Source: Niallia taxi (lineage in GTDB: Bacteria > Bacillota > Bacilli > Bacillales > Cytobacillaceae). Taken from it: a DNA stretch of 64,000 bases. The notes beneath the pieces were generated by a model that ran no database searches, was not told the DNA's origin, and was given only the letters and a program-made list of their open reading frames with translations. Each line of letters begins with the position of its first letter. The first letter of the stretch is position 1. A program made the translations under genes and the position numbers. Location: NCBI RefSeq assembly GCF_032818155.1, contig NZ_CP102589.1, positions 2,900,001 through 2,964,000 on the forward strand, written 5' to 3'. Shown here piece after piece: positions 1 through 8,057 of this stretch.

Positions 1-5
1 TCGTT

Positions 6-953
6 TTAAACATTAAGTGTTGCAAAATATTCAACAGCTGTTTGTTTATCCTTGGCAATTTGCTCAACAAGCTCTTGTATGCCATTAAATTTCTTTTCGC
101 TTCTTATCCTTATATGCCATTCAATCGTAATCGTCTTATCATATATCTCTTGATTAAAATCGAAGATATGCGCTTCAATGGACTGAACTGTTTTTTCTGG
201 ATGGAATGTAGGCTTCGTACCAACATTACAAACCCCTTCATACCATTTCCCGTCAACTAACACCTTAACTGCATAAACCCCTTGTGGAGGAATAATTTCC
301 TCACCAGCAGCCTCCACATTTGCCGTCGGAAAACCAATTGTTCTTCCGCGCTTATCTCCGTGAATGACACGGCCATGGATGCTGTAATAACGACCAAGCA
401 GCATTGGGACCTTATCCATAGCTCCAGTATTAATATGGGACCTGATAAGAGTAGAGCTCACTTTCTCTCCCTCGAAGGTTTCCTTATTAATTATTGTTAT
501 CCCAAATTGGCCGCGGGAATGCTCCTCTAATGTCTCAGAAGTACCAGCTGCCTTCATGCCATACGTATAATCAAAGCCTGCCACAACATGCTTTGCATGA
601 AGTCCAACTAAGTATTGATCAACAAACTGTTGCGGCTCCAAAGCGGCGAATTCCTTTGTGAAATGAATAATAAACAAGTAGTCAACGCCCAGCTTTTCCA
701 TCTCAGCTATTTTTGTATCTAATGAAGTAATAAGACCAATTTGCTTTTTTTCTTTTGACAAAACGAGTGACGGATGAGGATCAAATGTCATCACACCTGT
801 TTTTATTCCTAGTTCATCTGCTGCTTTTTTTGCTTCCCCTATGACCTTCTTATGGCCAAGGTGGACACCGTCAAAGTAGCCCAATGCCATAACTAGGGGA
901 GGAAAATCCATGGAATGCATGTTTTCAATATTATCTATTCTTGCTACTTTCAA
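6..953 (-). CDS. ribF: Bifunctional riboflavin kinase / FAD synthetase
   Basis: The enzyme phosphorylates riboflavin to FMN and adenylates FMN to FAD in the cytoplasm. The N-terminal nucleotidyltransferase motif GYFDGVHLGH is at about residues 25-34 and a later SSTLIR motif fits the same domain. The C-terminal flavokinase domain shows GFPTAN near residue 205. I place the start at a TTG at 953: AAAGGTGAG lies six bases upstream, and the 315-aa product then matches the Bacillus RibC/RibF length. A longer frame to 977 is open but has no ribosome binding site. It follows truB, as in B. subtilis. Identity is firm; the exact start is inferred. Confidence 0.95.
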   Translation of the reverse strand: MKVARIDNIENMHSMDFPPLVMALGYFDGVHLGHKKVIGEAKKAADELGIKTGVMTFDPHPSLVLSKEKKQIGLITSLDTKIAEMEKLGVDYLFIIHFTKEFAALEPQQFVDQYLVGLHAKHVVAGFDYTYGMKAAGTSETLEEHSRGQFGITIINKETFEGEKVSSTLIRSHINTGAMDKVPMLLGRYYSIHGRVIHGDKRGRTIGFPTANVEAAGEEIIPPQGVYAVKVLVDGKWYEGVCNVGTKPTFHPEKTVQSIEAHIFDFNQEIYDKTITIEWHIRIRSEKKFNGIQELVEQIAKDKQTAVEYFATLNV

Positions 954-1023
954 ACTTGACTCACCTTTTTCCAGCACTAAATAATTTTATTGTTATGCCT
1001 GTCTATATCAAAACCGCTGCTTG

Positions 1024-1941
1024 CTACTCCAAAACCTTCAAAATCTTCGAAGGTTTTATCATTCCCTCTTTAGATGGATGATGTATATAAATGGCCAACG
1101 CCTCTCCTTCTTCTGAAAAAACTGCAATTGGACCATCTGCATCCATTAAGTGTGGAGGAGTTTCCAGCACTGCACCGTTCCTGACTCTCATAGCTAATGT
1201 ATCATTTATTTCATATTTCGGCAAATAACTAAGCGCATCCTCTATGGGTCTTAAGCTTTGCTCCAATACACCAATGCTTTGTGCCTCTTCAATCTGCTCC
1301 AATGTAAGACAATCATCCAATGTCATTGTGGCAGAACGTGTTCTAGAAAGATCCGACATATGAGCAGGGTAACCAAGCTTTTCTCCAATCATTACGGCAA
1401 GTGTTCTTATATACGTCCCCTTGCTGCAATCAACCTTAAATCGAAAAGAAATTTCATCTCCTGAAAGGGAATCCCAATCTTCAAGCAATTCAATTTTATA
1501 AATAGTCACGTTCCTTGTTGGTCTTTCTACTTCTATTCCAGCTCTAGCATATTCATAAAGCCTTTTGCCATTTACCTTGACAGCAGAATACATTGGCGGT
1601 GTTTGTGAGATAACACCTGTTAATGATTGTAGAACCACTTCAACCTGTTCTCTTGTAATACTGCCTTCTACCCTTTTTTCTTCTACTTTTTCACCAGAGC
1701 TGTCTTCTGTTGTCGTAGAATATCCGATTGTAACCTCCCCTTCATACGACTTTCCAGCATCAGTTATGTATTCAGCAACCTTTGTCGCCCTTCCTAAACA
1801 AATCGGAAGAACACCAGTAACATCAGGATCTAAAGTACCTGTATGGCCGATTCTTTTCATACGCAATATTTTACGAAGCTTAAACACGCAATCATGTGAT
1901 GTCATGCCCTTCGGCTTCCATAATGGTAAAATACCCTCCAT
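1024..1941 (-). CDS. truB: tRNA pseudouridine-55 synthase
   Basis: TruB makes pseudouridine 55 in the T-loop of tRNAs. The catalytic aspartate is Asp38 in the motif GHTGTLDPDVTGVLP (about residues 32-46), and KPKGMTSHD lies near the N-terminus. The last 60 or so residues fit the PUA-like RNA-binding tail. At 305 aa it has the usual family length. An AGGAGAGG ribosome binding site precedes the ATG. It sits between rbfA and ribF, the standard Bacillus arrangement of ribosome-maturation and tRNA-modification genes. Confidence 0.96.
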   Translation of the reverse strand: MEGILPLWKPKGMTSHDCVFKLRKILRMKRIGHTGTLDPDVTGVLPICLGRATKVAEYITDAGKSYEGEVTIGYSTTTEDSSGEKVEEKRVEGSITREQVEVVLQSLTGVISQTPPMYSAVKVNGKRLYEYARAGIEVERPTRNVTIYKIELLEDWDSLSGDEISFRFKVDCSKGTYIRTLAVMIGEKLGYPAHMSDLSRTRSATMTLDDCLTLEQIEEAQSIGVLEQSLRPIEDALSYLPKYEINDTLAMRVRNGAVLETPPHLMDADGPIAVFSEEGEALAIYIHHPSKEGMIKPSKILKVLE

Positions 1942-2010
1942 ATTTCCAAATCCTCTCCTTCAAAGCTAAATGCTTTTGTTAAATAAAATGACCCCTATTG
2001 TCTATTGTTT

Positions 2011-2044
2011 CAAAAACAAAGAGAGCGTACTCTCCTTGTTTTTG
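2011..2044 (-). terminator. Hairpin between rbfA and truB, possible terminator
   Basis: A 14-bp near-perfect stem (CAAAAACAAGGAGA paired with TCTCTTTGTTTTTG on the minus strand) closes a six-base loop about 40 bases after the rbfA stop. The U-rich part lies within the 3' arm and there is no separate U tract, so it could be a partial terminator or an RNA-stability element. Confidence 0.4.
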
Positions 2045-2082
2045 AGAACAGAAGGAAATAGGAGTCATTTACAGACAAAGTC

Positions 2083-2439
2083 TTATTTATCTGAATCGGA
2101 TTCTTTTGCAATTTGATGTAGCAATGTATCAATTCTGTTTCCATAATCAATAGACTCATCAAATTCAAAAGTAATCTCTGGTGTTTTGCGCAAGCGGATT
2201 CTTTGTCCAATTTCTGAACGTATAAACCCTTTCGCTTTTGCAAGCCCGTTAAGGGTATTTTCTCGTTGCTCTTGATCTCCAAGTACAGAAATATACACAG
2301 TTGCCTGTTGCAAGTCTCCTGTTACTTGAACATCTGTTACAGTAACAAAGCCTATGCGAGGATCTTTAATTTTTCTGCTAATGATCTCACCAAGCTCTTT
2401 TTTCATTTGTTCACCAACACGGTTTGGTCTAAGGCTCAT
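2083..2439 (-). CDS. rbfA: Ribosome-binding factor A
   Basis: RbfA binds the 30S subunit and helps mature the 5' end of 16S rRNA, notably in the cold. The 118-aa sequence starts with [20 protein letters not shown] and contains the [13 protein letters not shown] strand and the single type-II KH fold typical of the family, with an acidic Asp/Glu/Ser tail. It follows ylxP by 20 bases and is the last-but-one gene of the nusA-infB group. Length and start match Bacillus RbfA. Confidence 0.95.
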   Translation of the reverse strand: MSLRPNRVGEQMKKELGEIISRKIKDPRIGFVTVTDVQVTGDLQQATVYISVLGDQEQRENTLNGLAKAKGFIRSEIGQRIRLRKTPEITFEFDESIDYGNRIDTLLHQIAKESDSDK

Positions 2440-2459
2440 AACATTCTCACCTCATTCTA

Positions 2460-2741
2460 TTAAAGCCATTCTATAGCTGTAGTCGCAGCTTCGATTTCCG
2501 GGAATGAATCAATCAGCTTTAGAGCATTCTGAAGCTCTCTTTCTGCTGCAACCTTTACAGACGCCACCGTTACGATGGCGATCTCTGCCCGTTGCCACAT
2601 ATCCTGGAAGCCAACCTCCGACACAGCTATATTGTATTTTTGTTTCAAGCGATCCATGATTCGCTGTAAAACAGCACGCTTCTCCTTCAGCGAATGAGCA
2701 TCATAAATGATACATTCAACTGTCAGCAGACCTGTTATCAT
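2460..2741 (-). CDS. ylxP: DUF503 family protein YlxP
   Basis: A small (93 aa) conserved protein of the DUF503 family, found next to infB and rbfA in many Firmicutes. The sequence shows the family N-terminus ([20 protein letters not shown]) and the [17 protein letters not shown] segment. Its ATG overlaps the infB stop as ATGA, so the two are translationally coupled. The function is not established; the context suggests ribosome assembly or translation. No membrane segment or catalytic motif is visible. Confidence 0.9.
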   Translation of the reverse strand: MITGLLTVECIIYDAHSLKEKRAVLQRIMDRLKQKYNIAVSEVGFQDMWQRAEIAIVTVASVKVAAERELQNALKLIDSFPEIEAATTAIEWL

Positions 2742-4903
2742 TTGCGCTCAATTTCTTGCATGATATAAGCTTCAATGATGTCTCCTTCTTTCATATCATT
2801 GAAGTTCTTAATAGTAATACCACATTCGTATCCTTGAGAAACCTCTTTCGCATCATCCTTGAAGCGTTTTAACGCATCAATTTCACCCTCAAAGATAACA
2901 ATGCCATCTCTGATAATGCGAATACCGCTGTCTCTTGTGATTTTACCATCTGTTATATAAGAACCAGCAATTGTTCCGATTTTAGAAACTTTGAATGTTT
3001 GGCGTACCTCAGCCTGGCCGATAACTTTCTCTTCGAATTCAGGATCAAGCATACCCTTCATCGCTGCTTCAATCTCTTCAATAACTTTATAAATGATGCG
3101 GTGCAAGCGTACATCCACTGCTTCTGCATCTGCTGCTCTTTTCGCATTGACATCAGGTCTTACGTTGAAGCCGATAACGATAGCATTAGAAGCTGCTGCA
3201 AGCGTGATGTCAGATTCATTAATAGCACCAACACCCGTATGGATGATTTTAACATTTACGCCTTCAACTTCGATTTTGTAAAGTGCTGCTGCAAGCGCCT
3301 CAGCTGAACCTTGAACATCTGCCTTCATGACGATATTCAAGTCTTTCATTTCACCTTGCTTCATGTGCTCGAACAGATTGTCTAGGCTAATTCTAGCCTT
3401 TTCAGATCTTTGTGCTTGAATCGCATCAGAAGAACGCGCTTCCCCAACTTGACGTGCTGTTTTTTCGTCTTTAAATACAACGAAACGGTCGCCGGCTTGT
3501 GGAACTTCATTTAAGCCAGTTATTTCTACTGGTGTAGATGGACCAGCAGTTTTAACACGACGTCCAAGGTCATTAACCATTGCACGAACACGACCAAATG
3601 TGTTACCGACAACAATTGGATCACCGATGTTTAATGTTCCATTTTGCACCAATAGTGTTGCAACAGAACCTTTACCTTTATCCAACTCTGCTTCAATAAC
3701 AGTACCTACAGCATTACGATCTGGATTTGCTTTATATTCTTCCACTTCACTTACAAGTAGAATCATTTCAAGCAATGTATCAATTCCTTCACCAGTTAAT
3801 GCAGAAAGCGGTACAAAGATAGTTTCTCCACCCCAAGCCTCTGGTACTAATCCATGTTCTGTCAATTCCTGCATTACTCTATCAGGGTTTGCAGTCGGCT
3901 TATCCATTTTGTTAACAGCTACGATAATTGGAACCTCAGCTGCTTTCGCATGGTTAATTGCTTCGACAGTTTGTGGCATTACTCCATCATCTGCAGCAAC
4001 TACAAGGATAGTGATATCCGTAATTTTTGCTCCACGTGCACGCATTGTTGTAAACGCAGCATGTCCCGGTGTATCAAGGAATGTGATTTTTTTGCCGTTA
4101 TCTTCGATTTGGTATGCACCAATATGCTGTGTAATTCCACCAGCTTCGCCAGCAGTTACCTTCGTGTTACGAATGCTGTCAAGCAATGTTGTTTTACCAT
4201 GGTCAACGTGACCCATAATTGTAACAACAGACGGACGTTCGATAAGCTCAGCAGCTTCATCATCCCCAAAGTAAACTTCAAGGTCTGTCGCATCCACCTT
4301 AATTTCTTCTTCTACTTCTACACCATAATCTCCAGCAATCAATTCAATTGCATCTTTGTCAAGATCTTGGTTGATCGTAGCCATTACACCAAGCATGAAT
4401 AATTTTTTGATGATTTCAGAAGGTTCACGATGCAGTTTTTTTGCAAGCTCTGCAACCGTTAAAGAATCGCTGAACGTAATTTTTGTTGGCAATTCTTTTT
4501 CTTTTTTAGGAGCTGGAGGAGCTACTGGAGCTTGTTTCCCCTTGTTGCGATTATTGTTGTTTCTGTTTTTATTATTGTTGTTATTATTATTGCTTTTTGG
4601 TTTGTTGAAACCTGGTTTTGAATTATTGTTTTTTGTTTGAGTTGTTTTTCCTTTTTCAGCCATTGCATCACTTTCTTCTTCATAAGTTGCCGCTATATTC
4701 TTCGAACCAGCAATCTTATTGTTATTTTGTATTTCTTCAGTACTTTTATTATAAATGCTATCCAATTTCTTAATTGCGTCATCTTCTAATGTTGTCATAT
4801 GGTTCGACACTTCTACGTTCATGTCTTTTAGTTTTGTAATAACATCTTTACTTGATATGTTGAATTTTTTTGCGTATTCGTAAACTCGCATTTTACTCAT
4901 CAT
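2738..4903 (-). CDS. infB: Translation initiation factor IF-2
   Basis: IF-2 is the GTPase that delivers fMet-tRNA to the 30S subunit and drives subunit joining. The protein has an N-terminal IF2N domain (about residues 4-55), then an unusually Asn-rich linker (about 85-120), a second IF2N domain, and the GTPase domain near residue 225 onward with G1 [10 protein letters not shown]3 DTPGHAAF and G4 NKMDKP. Domains II to IV follow. At 721 aa it matches B. subtilis IF-2 (716). A GGGGGTG ribosome binding site precedes two adjacent ATGs; either could be used. Confidence 0.97.
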   Translation of the reverse strand: MMSKMRVYEYAKKFNISSKDVITKLKDMNVEVSNHMTTLEDDAIKKLDSIYNKSTEEIQNNNKIAGSKNIAATYEEESDAMAEKGKTTQTKNNNSKPGFNKPKSNNNNNNNKNRNNNNRNKGKQAPVAPPAPKKEKELPTKITFSDSLTVAELAKKLHREPSEIIKKLFMLGVMATINQDLDKDAIELIAGDYGVEVEEEIKVDATDLEVYFGDDEAAELIERPSVVTIMGHVDHGKTTLLDSIRNTKVTAGEAGGITQHIGAYQIEDNGKKITFLDTPGHAAFTTMRARGAKITDITILVVAADDGVMPQTVEAINHAKAAEVPIIVAVNKMDKPTANPDRVMQELTEHGLVPEAWGGETIFVPLSALTGEGIDTLLEMILLVSEVEEYKANPDRNAVGTVIEAELDKGKGSVATLLVQNGTLNIGDPIVVGNTFGRVRAMVNDLGRRVKTAGPSTPVEITGLNEVPQAGDRFVVFKDEKTARQVGEARSSDAIQAQRSEKARISLDNLFEHMKQGEMKDLNIVMKADVQGSAEALAAALYKIEVEGVNVKIIHTGVGAINESDITLAAASNAIVIGFNVRPDVNAKRAADAEAVDVRLHRIIYKVIEEIEAAMKGMLDPEFEEKVIGQAEVRQTFKVSKIGTIAGSYITDGKITRDSGIRIIRDGIVIFEGEIDALKRFKDDAKEVSQGYECGITIKNFNDMKEGDIIEAYIMQEIERK

Positions 4904-4919
4904 TTCACCCCCGCAAGAA

Positions 4920-5222
4920 TTAATCGAGCAGTGTTAAAAGTTTTTTTGCAAATCCATTATCCAAAACAGCGACAACCACTCTTGCTTCCTTGCCAATCGA
5001 TTGTCCAAGCATCTCCCTGTCTGGCACCATTTTCACTGGCACTTTATAGGAATTGCTCTTGTCCATGATTTTTTTGGCCGTGTTTTGTGAAGCATCTTCC
5101 GACAATAATATTAGTTTTGCATTTCCGCTTCTAATTTCTTTTACGGTAAGTTCCTCACCTGAGGTAATTTTCCGTGCTCGATTTGCTAAGCCAAGTAATG
5201 ACATCCATTGATTATTTTTCAT
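4920..5222 (-). CDS. ylxQ: YlxQ, L7Ae/L30e-family RNA-binding protein
   Basis: A 100-aa member of the ribosomal L7Ae/L30e/S12e/Gadd45 superfamily, which recognises kink-turn RNA. The [19 protein letters not shown] start and the [15 protein letters not shown] segment are characteristic. It is encoded in the nusA-infB operon of most Bacillaceae, and its ATG overlaps the rnpM stop (ATGA). Its precise target RNA is not established. Confidence 0.9.
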   Translation of the reverse strand: MKNNQWMSLLGLANRARKITSGEELTVKEIRSGNAKLILLSEDASQNTAKKIMDKSNSYKVPVKMVPDREMLGQSIGKEARVVVAVLDNGFAKKLLTLLD

Positions 5223-5506
5223 TTGGATTGTCCTTGCTCCTTCTCTATTAAATCCAGCAGCTCTTCGTATACCGAATCCTCAATTGCCACGTCAAGCTGG
5301 TTTGCCAGAATATTCTTCTTCTTGGCTAAAAGTACCGCTTCTTTATCCTTAGAAAGATAAGCGCCACGTCCCGATTTCTTTCCGGTTAAATCAACCGATA
5401 CTAGACCTTCTTTCGAGCGAACGATGCGAACCAGTTCTTTTTTTGGTCTCATTTCACCTGTAGCAACACATTTGCGCATTGGTACTTTTTTGCTGTTCAC
5501 ACTCAT
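5219..5506 (-). CDS. rnpM: YlxR / RnpM, nucleic-acid-binding DUF448 protein
   Basis: A 95-aa DUF448 (YlxR) protein. It contains the family motif [20 protein letters not shown] near the N-terminus and the basic [10 protein letters not shown] segment near the middle. Work on B. subtilis YlxR describes it as binding the RNase P RNA (name RnpM), and other reports treat it as a nucleoid-associated regulator. It lies 9 bases after nusA and overlaps ylxQ by four bases, so it is in the nusA operon. Confidence 0.9.
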   Translation of the reverse strand: MSVNSKKVPMRKCVATGEMRPKKELVRIVRSKEGLVSVDLTGKKSGRGAYLSKDKEAVLLAKKKNILANQLDVAIEDSVYEELLDLIEKEQGQSK

Positions 5507-5515
5507 TCACCCCAA

Positions 5516-6646
5516 TCAATCTAAATCTTCACTGTTTAAGCGAAACTCTTCCTCATCCTCGTCTGCATCATCAAATGTCAACAAAGTTGAATCTGTTGGA
5601 TATATCCCAGCTTCTCTTGCATCAGTTTCTGATTTGATATCGATTTTCCAGCCAGTAAGCTTTGCAGCAAGACGAGCATTTTGTCCTCTTTTTCCAATTG
5701 CAAGTGACAATTGGTAATCAGGAACAATTACTGTTGTAGCTTTTTCTTCTTCATCCACAATTACTTCAAGCACTTTAGATGGACTTAAAGCATTAGCAAC
5801 GAACACTTTTGGATCCTGGGACCATTGTACAATATCGATTTTTTCGCCTTTTAGCTCATTAACGATTGTCTGTACACGCGTACCTTTAGGACCAACACAT
5901 GATCCAACTGGATCTACCTCTTCGTTTTCAGAGTGGACGGAGATTTTCGATCTGTCACCAGCTTCGCGCGCAACAGATTTAATTTCTACAGTACCATCAT
6001 AAATTTCAGGCACTTCCATCTCAAACAATCTCTTCAACAAACCTGGATGTGTCCTTGAAACATAAATTTGTGGACCTTTTGTCGTTTTTTCAACTTTTGT
6101 TAAAAACACTTTAATTCGGTCATGTGGCTTGTAGTACTCGTTTGGCATCTGCTCATTTGCGGGCAGGATTGCTTCAATCTTTCCTAAGCTCACATAAATG
6201 AATTTGCTGTCTTGACGTTGAACGATACCTGTCATGATATCTTCTTCGCGATCAATAAATTCAGAGTAAATGATTCCTCTTTCAGCTTCACGCACACGCT
6301 GTGTAACAACCTGTTTTGCTGTTTGCGCAGCAATACGGCCGAAGTCCTTCGGAGTTACTTCTAATTCAACAACGTCTTCTACTTCATAGTTCGGATTTAC
6401 CTTTTGAGCATCCTCCAATGAAATTTCCAAACGCGGATCAAATACTTCATCGACAACTTCCTTACGTGCAAACACACGCATAGTGCCGGAACCTAAATTT
6501 AAATCTATACGAACATTTTGCGCTTGGTTGAAATTTCGGCGATATGCTGAAATTAGAGCAGCCTCGATAGCTTCAATAATAACATCACGCGAAATCCCTT
6601 TTTCTTTCTCAAGCAATACCAGAGCATCAACTAATTCACTGCTCAT
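5516..6646 (-). CDS. nusA: Transcription termination/antitermination factor NusA
   Basis: NusA binds RNA polymerase and nascent RNA and modulates pausing and intrinsic termination. The order is an N-terminal RNAP-binding domain (1-125), an S1 domain starting near [10 protein letters not shown] (about 138-200), and two KH domains with [11 protein letters not shown] and [16 protein letters not shown]. The C-terminus is acidic. At 376 aa it is the short Gram-positive form without the E. coli AR repeats. AAAGGGGG lies upstream of the ATG. The 640-bp gap from rimP is filled with palindromic repeats, which is unusual because the two genes are normally close. Confidence 0.97.
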   Translation of the reverse strand: MSSELVDALVLLEKEKGISRDVIIEAIEAALISAYRRNFNQAQNVRIDLNLGSGTMRVFARKEVVDEVFDPRLEISLEDAQKVNPNYEVEDVVELEVTPKDFGRIAAQTAKQVVTQRVREAERGIIYSEFIDREEDIMTGIVQRQDSKFIYVSLGKIEAILPANEQMPNEYYKPHDRIKVFLTKVEKTTKGPQIYVSRTHPGLLKRLFEMEVPEIYDGTVEIKSVAREAGDRSKISVHSENEEVDPVGSCVGPKGTRVQTIVNELKGEKIDIVQWSQDPKVFVANALSPSKVLEVIVDEEEKATTVIVPDYQLSLAIGKRGQNARLAAKLTGWKIDIKSETDAREAGIYPTDSTLLTFDDADEDEEEFRLNSEDLD

Positions 6647-6678
6647 GAGAGTGTATCCCCCTTTAACCTCAATGGAAA

Positions 6679-6803
6679 ATATAGAGCGGAAGTGCCTGTG
6701 TTGCCTCGACTAGCATAAGACAAGATGAAGCGGAAAGCCGTCTTTTGCTTTCCGGTCAGCTTGGCTTATGACCTCGAGAGGCAAGGCACTGCAGCTCGAC
6801 TAA
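6679..6803 (-). repeat. Palindromic repeat unit 1 (type A)
   Basis: First of four tandem units, each opening on the plus strand with ATATAGAGCGGAAG. The unit folds into one long imperfect hairpin: AGTGCC pairs with GGCACT, TGCCTC with GAGaGGCA, CATAAG with CTTATG, CAAG with CTTG, and GCGGAAAG with CTTTCCGG around a short tip. No protein is encoded. It would be transcribed in the rimP-nusA mRNA, where the shared end reads CTTCCGCTCTATAT at its 3' side. Confidence 0.85.
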
Positions 6804-6925
6804 ATATAGAGCGGAAGCCCTTTGTTCAAACCTGAGAAACACTGGAGAGTCGGGACAGGAAGTCGTTCTTTGACTTCTTAGCCTGACTTGAAGTGTTCGA
6901 AGGTTTAAGGGCTGACGCTTGTTTG
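6804..6925 (-). repeat. Palindromic repeat unit 2 (type B)
   Basis: Same opening ATATAGAGCGGAAG as unit 1 but a different arm sequence. AGCCCTT pairs with AAGGGCT, CAAACCT with AGGTTT, AACACT with AGTGTT, and AGTC with GACT around the tip, and the unit ends GCTGACGC at 6918. That the shared end is kept while both strands of the stem differ from type A shows the hairpin itself is what is conserved. It is about 95 percent identical to unit 4. Confidence 0.85.
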
Positions 6926-7114
6926 ATATAGAGCGGAAGTGCCTGGATAAAGGATGGACGGCTAAAATCCCCACGTCCTGTGGGAACGCCGTCCTGACCG
7001 ACATCCTGTCGCCCCTCGACTAGCATAAGACAAGATGAAGCGGAAAGCCGTCTTTTGCTTTCCGGTCAGCTTGGCTTATGACCTAAGAGAGGCAGGGCAC
7101 TGCAGCTCGACTAA
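6926..7114 (-). repeat. Palindromic repeat unit 3 (type A with inserted arm)
   Basis: A longer type A unit. Its outer arms AGTGCCTG (6939-6946) and CAGGGCACT (about 7093-7101) pair as in unit 1, and the inner part from 7016 to 7083 is identical to unit 1 from 6706 to 6773. About 60 extra bases lie between the left arm and the inner part and contain their own short hairpin (ACGTCCTGTGGGAACG region, GGACGGC against GCCGTCC). This asymmetry suggests rearrangement between repeat copies. Confidence 0.8.
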
Positions 7115-7229
7115 ATATAGAGCGGAAGCCCTTTGCTCAAACCTGAGAGACACTGGAGAGTCGGGACAGGAAGTCGTTCTTTGACTTCTTAGCCTGACTT
7201 GAAGTGTTCGAAGGTTTAAGGGCTGACGC
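7115..7229 (-). repeat. Palindromic repeat unit 4 (type B)
   Basis: Near-identical copy of unit 2, with only a few substitutions such as TTTGTTC to TTTGCTC, and the same hairpin from AGCCCTT to AAGGGCT. With units 1-3 it makes an A-B-A'-B tandem array, consistent with duplication of an A-B dimer. It ends GCTGACGC, about 18 bases before the hairpin that follows rimP. Confidence 0.85.
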
Positions 7230-7246
7230 AAAAATAAATAAGTGGA

Positions 7247-7279
7247 AAAGTGCTTGGCTAAATTATGCCAAAGCACTTC
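7247..7279 (-). terminator. Hairpin directly after rimP, possible terminator
   Basis: AAGTGCTTTGGC pairs with GCCAAGCACTTTT on the minus strand around an eight-base loop. It starts eight bases after the rimP stop and is followed by TTTTCC and a U/A-rich tract. It may attenuate transcription into nusA; read-through must occur unless nusA has its own promoter, which I do not see. Confidence 0.5.
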
Positions 7280-7286
7280 CTTGTTC

Positions 7287-7757
7287 TTATGAGAAGATTA
7301 CTGCAAGTCTTGCTTTTGCAATTTTTTCATAAGGAATTTCAATGGTTTTTTTTCTCGTTTTGATTTTCACTTCAACTGTGACAACATTGCCATCAAAGCT
7401 TGTAAGAATTCCTTCAAACGTTTTTTCGTTGTCAATCGGTTCATATGTTTTAATATGTACATTTTTCCCAATTGCTTTTTGGAAATCCTTGTCTTTCTTT
7501 AGTGGTCTTTCGGCACCAGGAGAAGATACTTCTAAGAAATAGTTTTCTGGAATCGGATCCACTTCATCCAGTTTTTCGCTTAGTTTTTCACTGACTGCCG
7601 CACATTCATCAATATCCACACCGTTGTCCTTATCAATGAAAACACGCAAAAAGTAGTTAGGACCTTCCTTTACATACTCAATGTCAACTAATTCTAAGTT
7701 TAGATCATCTAATATGGGATTAACCATTTCTTCGACTATTCCTGTTACTTTGCTCAA
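7287..7757 (-). CDS. rimP: Ribosome maturation factor RimP
   Basis: RimP assists 30S subunit assembly. The [20 protein letters not shown] and [17 protein letters not shown] segments are signatures of the family, and the C-terminal SH3-like domain ends with [20 protein letters not shown] choose a TTG start at 7757 because AAGGAGGG lies a few bases upstream and the resulting 156-aa protein ([11 protein letters not shown]) aligns with B. subtilis YlxS from its first residue. The longer open frame to 7799 would put the ribosome binding site inside the gene. Confidence 0.94.
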   Translation of the reverse strand: MSKVTGIVEEMVNPILDDLNLELVDIEYVKEGPNYFLRVFIDKDNGVDIDECAAVSEKLSEKLDEVDPIPENYFLEVSSPGAERPLKKDKDFQKAIGKNVHIKTYEPIDNEKTFEGILTSFDGNVVTVEVKIKTRKKTIEIPYEKIAKARLAVIFS

Positions 7758-7890
7758 ACTTTTTCCCTCCTTAAGCAAGGAACAAATTAATTGAGGCAAG
7801 AATGCAAACTATAGTGGGATGCTTTTCTTGTCTAACCTAATTTTAGTGATTATTTCGCAGATTTGCAGGCATTCTAGCCATGCAAACTTA

Positions 7891-7937
7891 TATGCAAAAA
7901 ACTGCATACAACAGGAAAGAGTGGGTTGCCCCACTCT
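7891..7937 (-). other. Two hairpins in the rimP leader
   Basis: Between the predicted rimP promoter and gene lie an 8-bp GC-rich stem (AGAGTGGG/CCCACTCT, 7918-7937) and a second stem TATGCA/TGCATA (7891-7908) with a U-rich loop. The leader is about 210 nt in total. No known riboswitch is recognised. The hairpins may stabilise or attenuate the message. Confidence 0.45.
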
Positions 7938-7973
7938 CCATTCGCGAAAGTTATCCTTAGTATTTCCAACTAA

Positions 7974-8002
7974 ACTATACCATAACCACACTATTTATGC
8001 AA
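7974..8002 (-). promoter_or_regulatory. Predicted sigma-A promoter of the rimP-nusA-infB operon
   Basis: On the minus strand TTGCAT and TATAGT are separated by 17 bases, with TG one base before the -10 (extended -10). It lies in the gap between polC and rimP, about 210 bases ahead of the rimP TTG. The rest of this 300-base gap holds only the leader hairpins. Confidence 0.65.
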
Positions 8003-8057
8003 ATAGAAGTCTGGTACAGCAAGGTTCGGTGACCTCATCATTCAGCACATCCTTATC

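Noticed and set aside
2999..4640. Long plus-strand frames opposite infB, up to 203 codons
   Set aside because: They are antisense shadows of a highly conserved gene and have no recognisable protein features.
6756..7276. Several open frames of 60-82 codons in the rimP-nusA gap
   Set aside because: They lie wholly within palindromic repeats, repeat each other, and lack ribosome binding sites.
7891..7937. Known riboswitch in the rimP leader
   Set aside because: The two hairpins do not match any riboswitch core I recognise.
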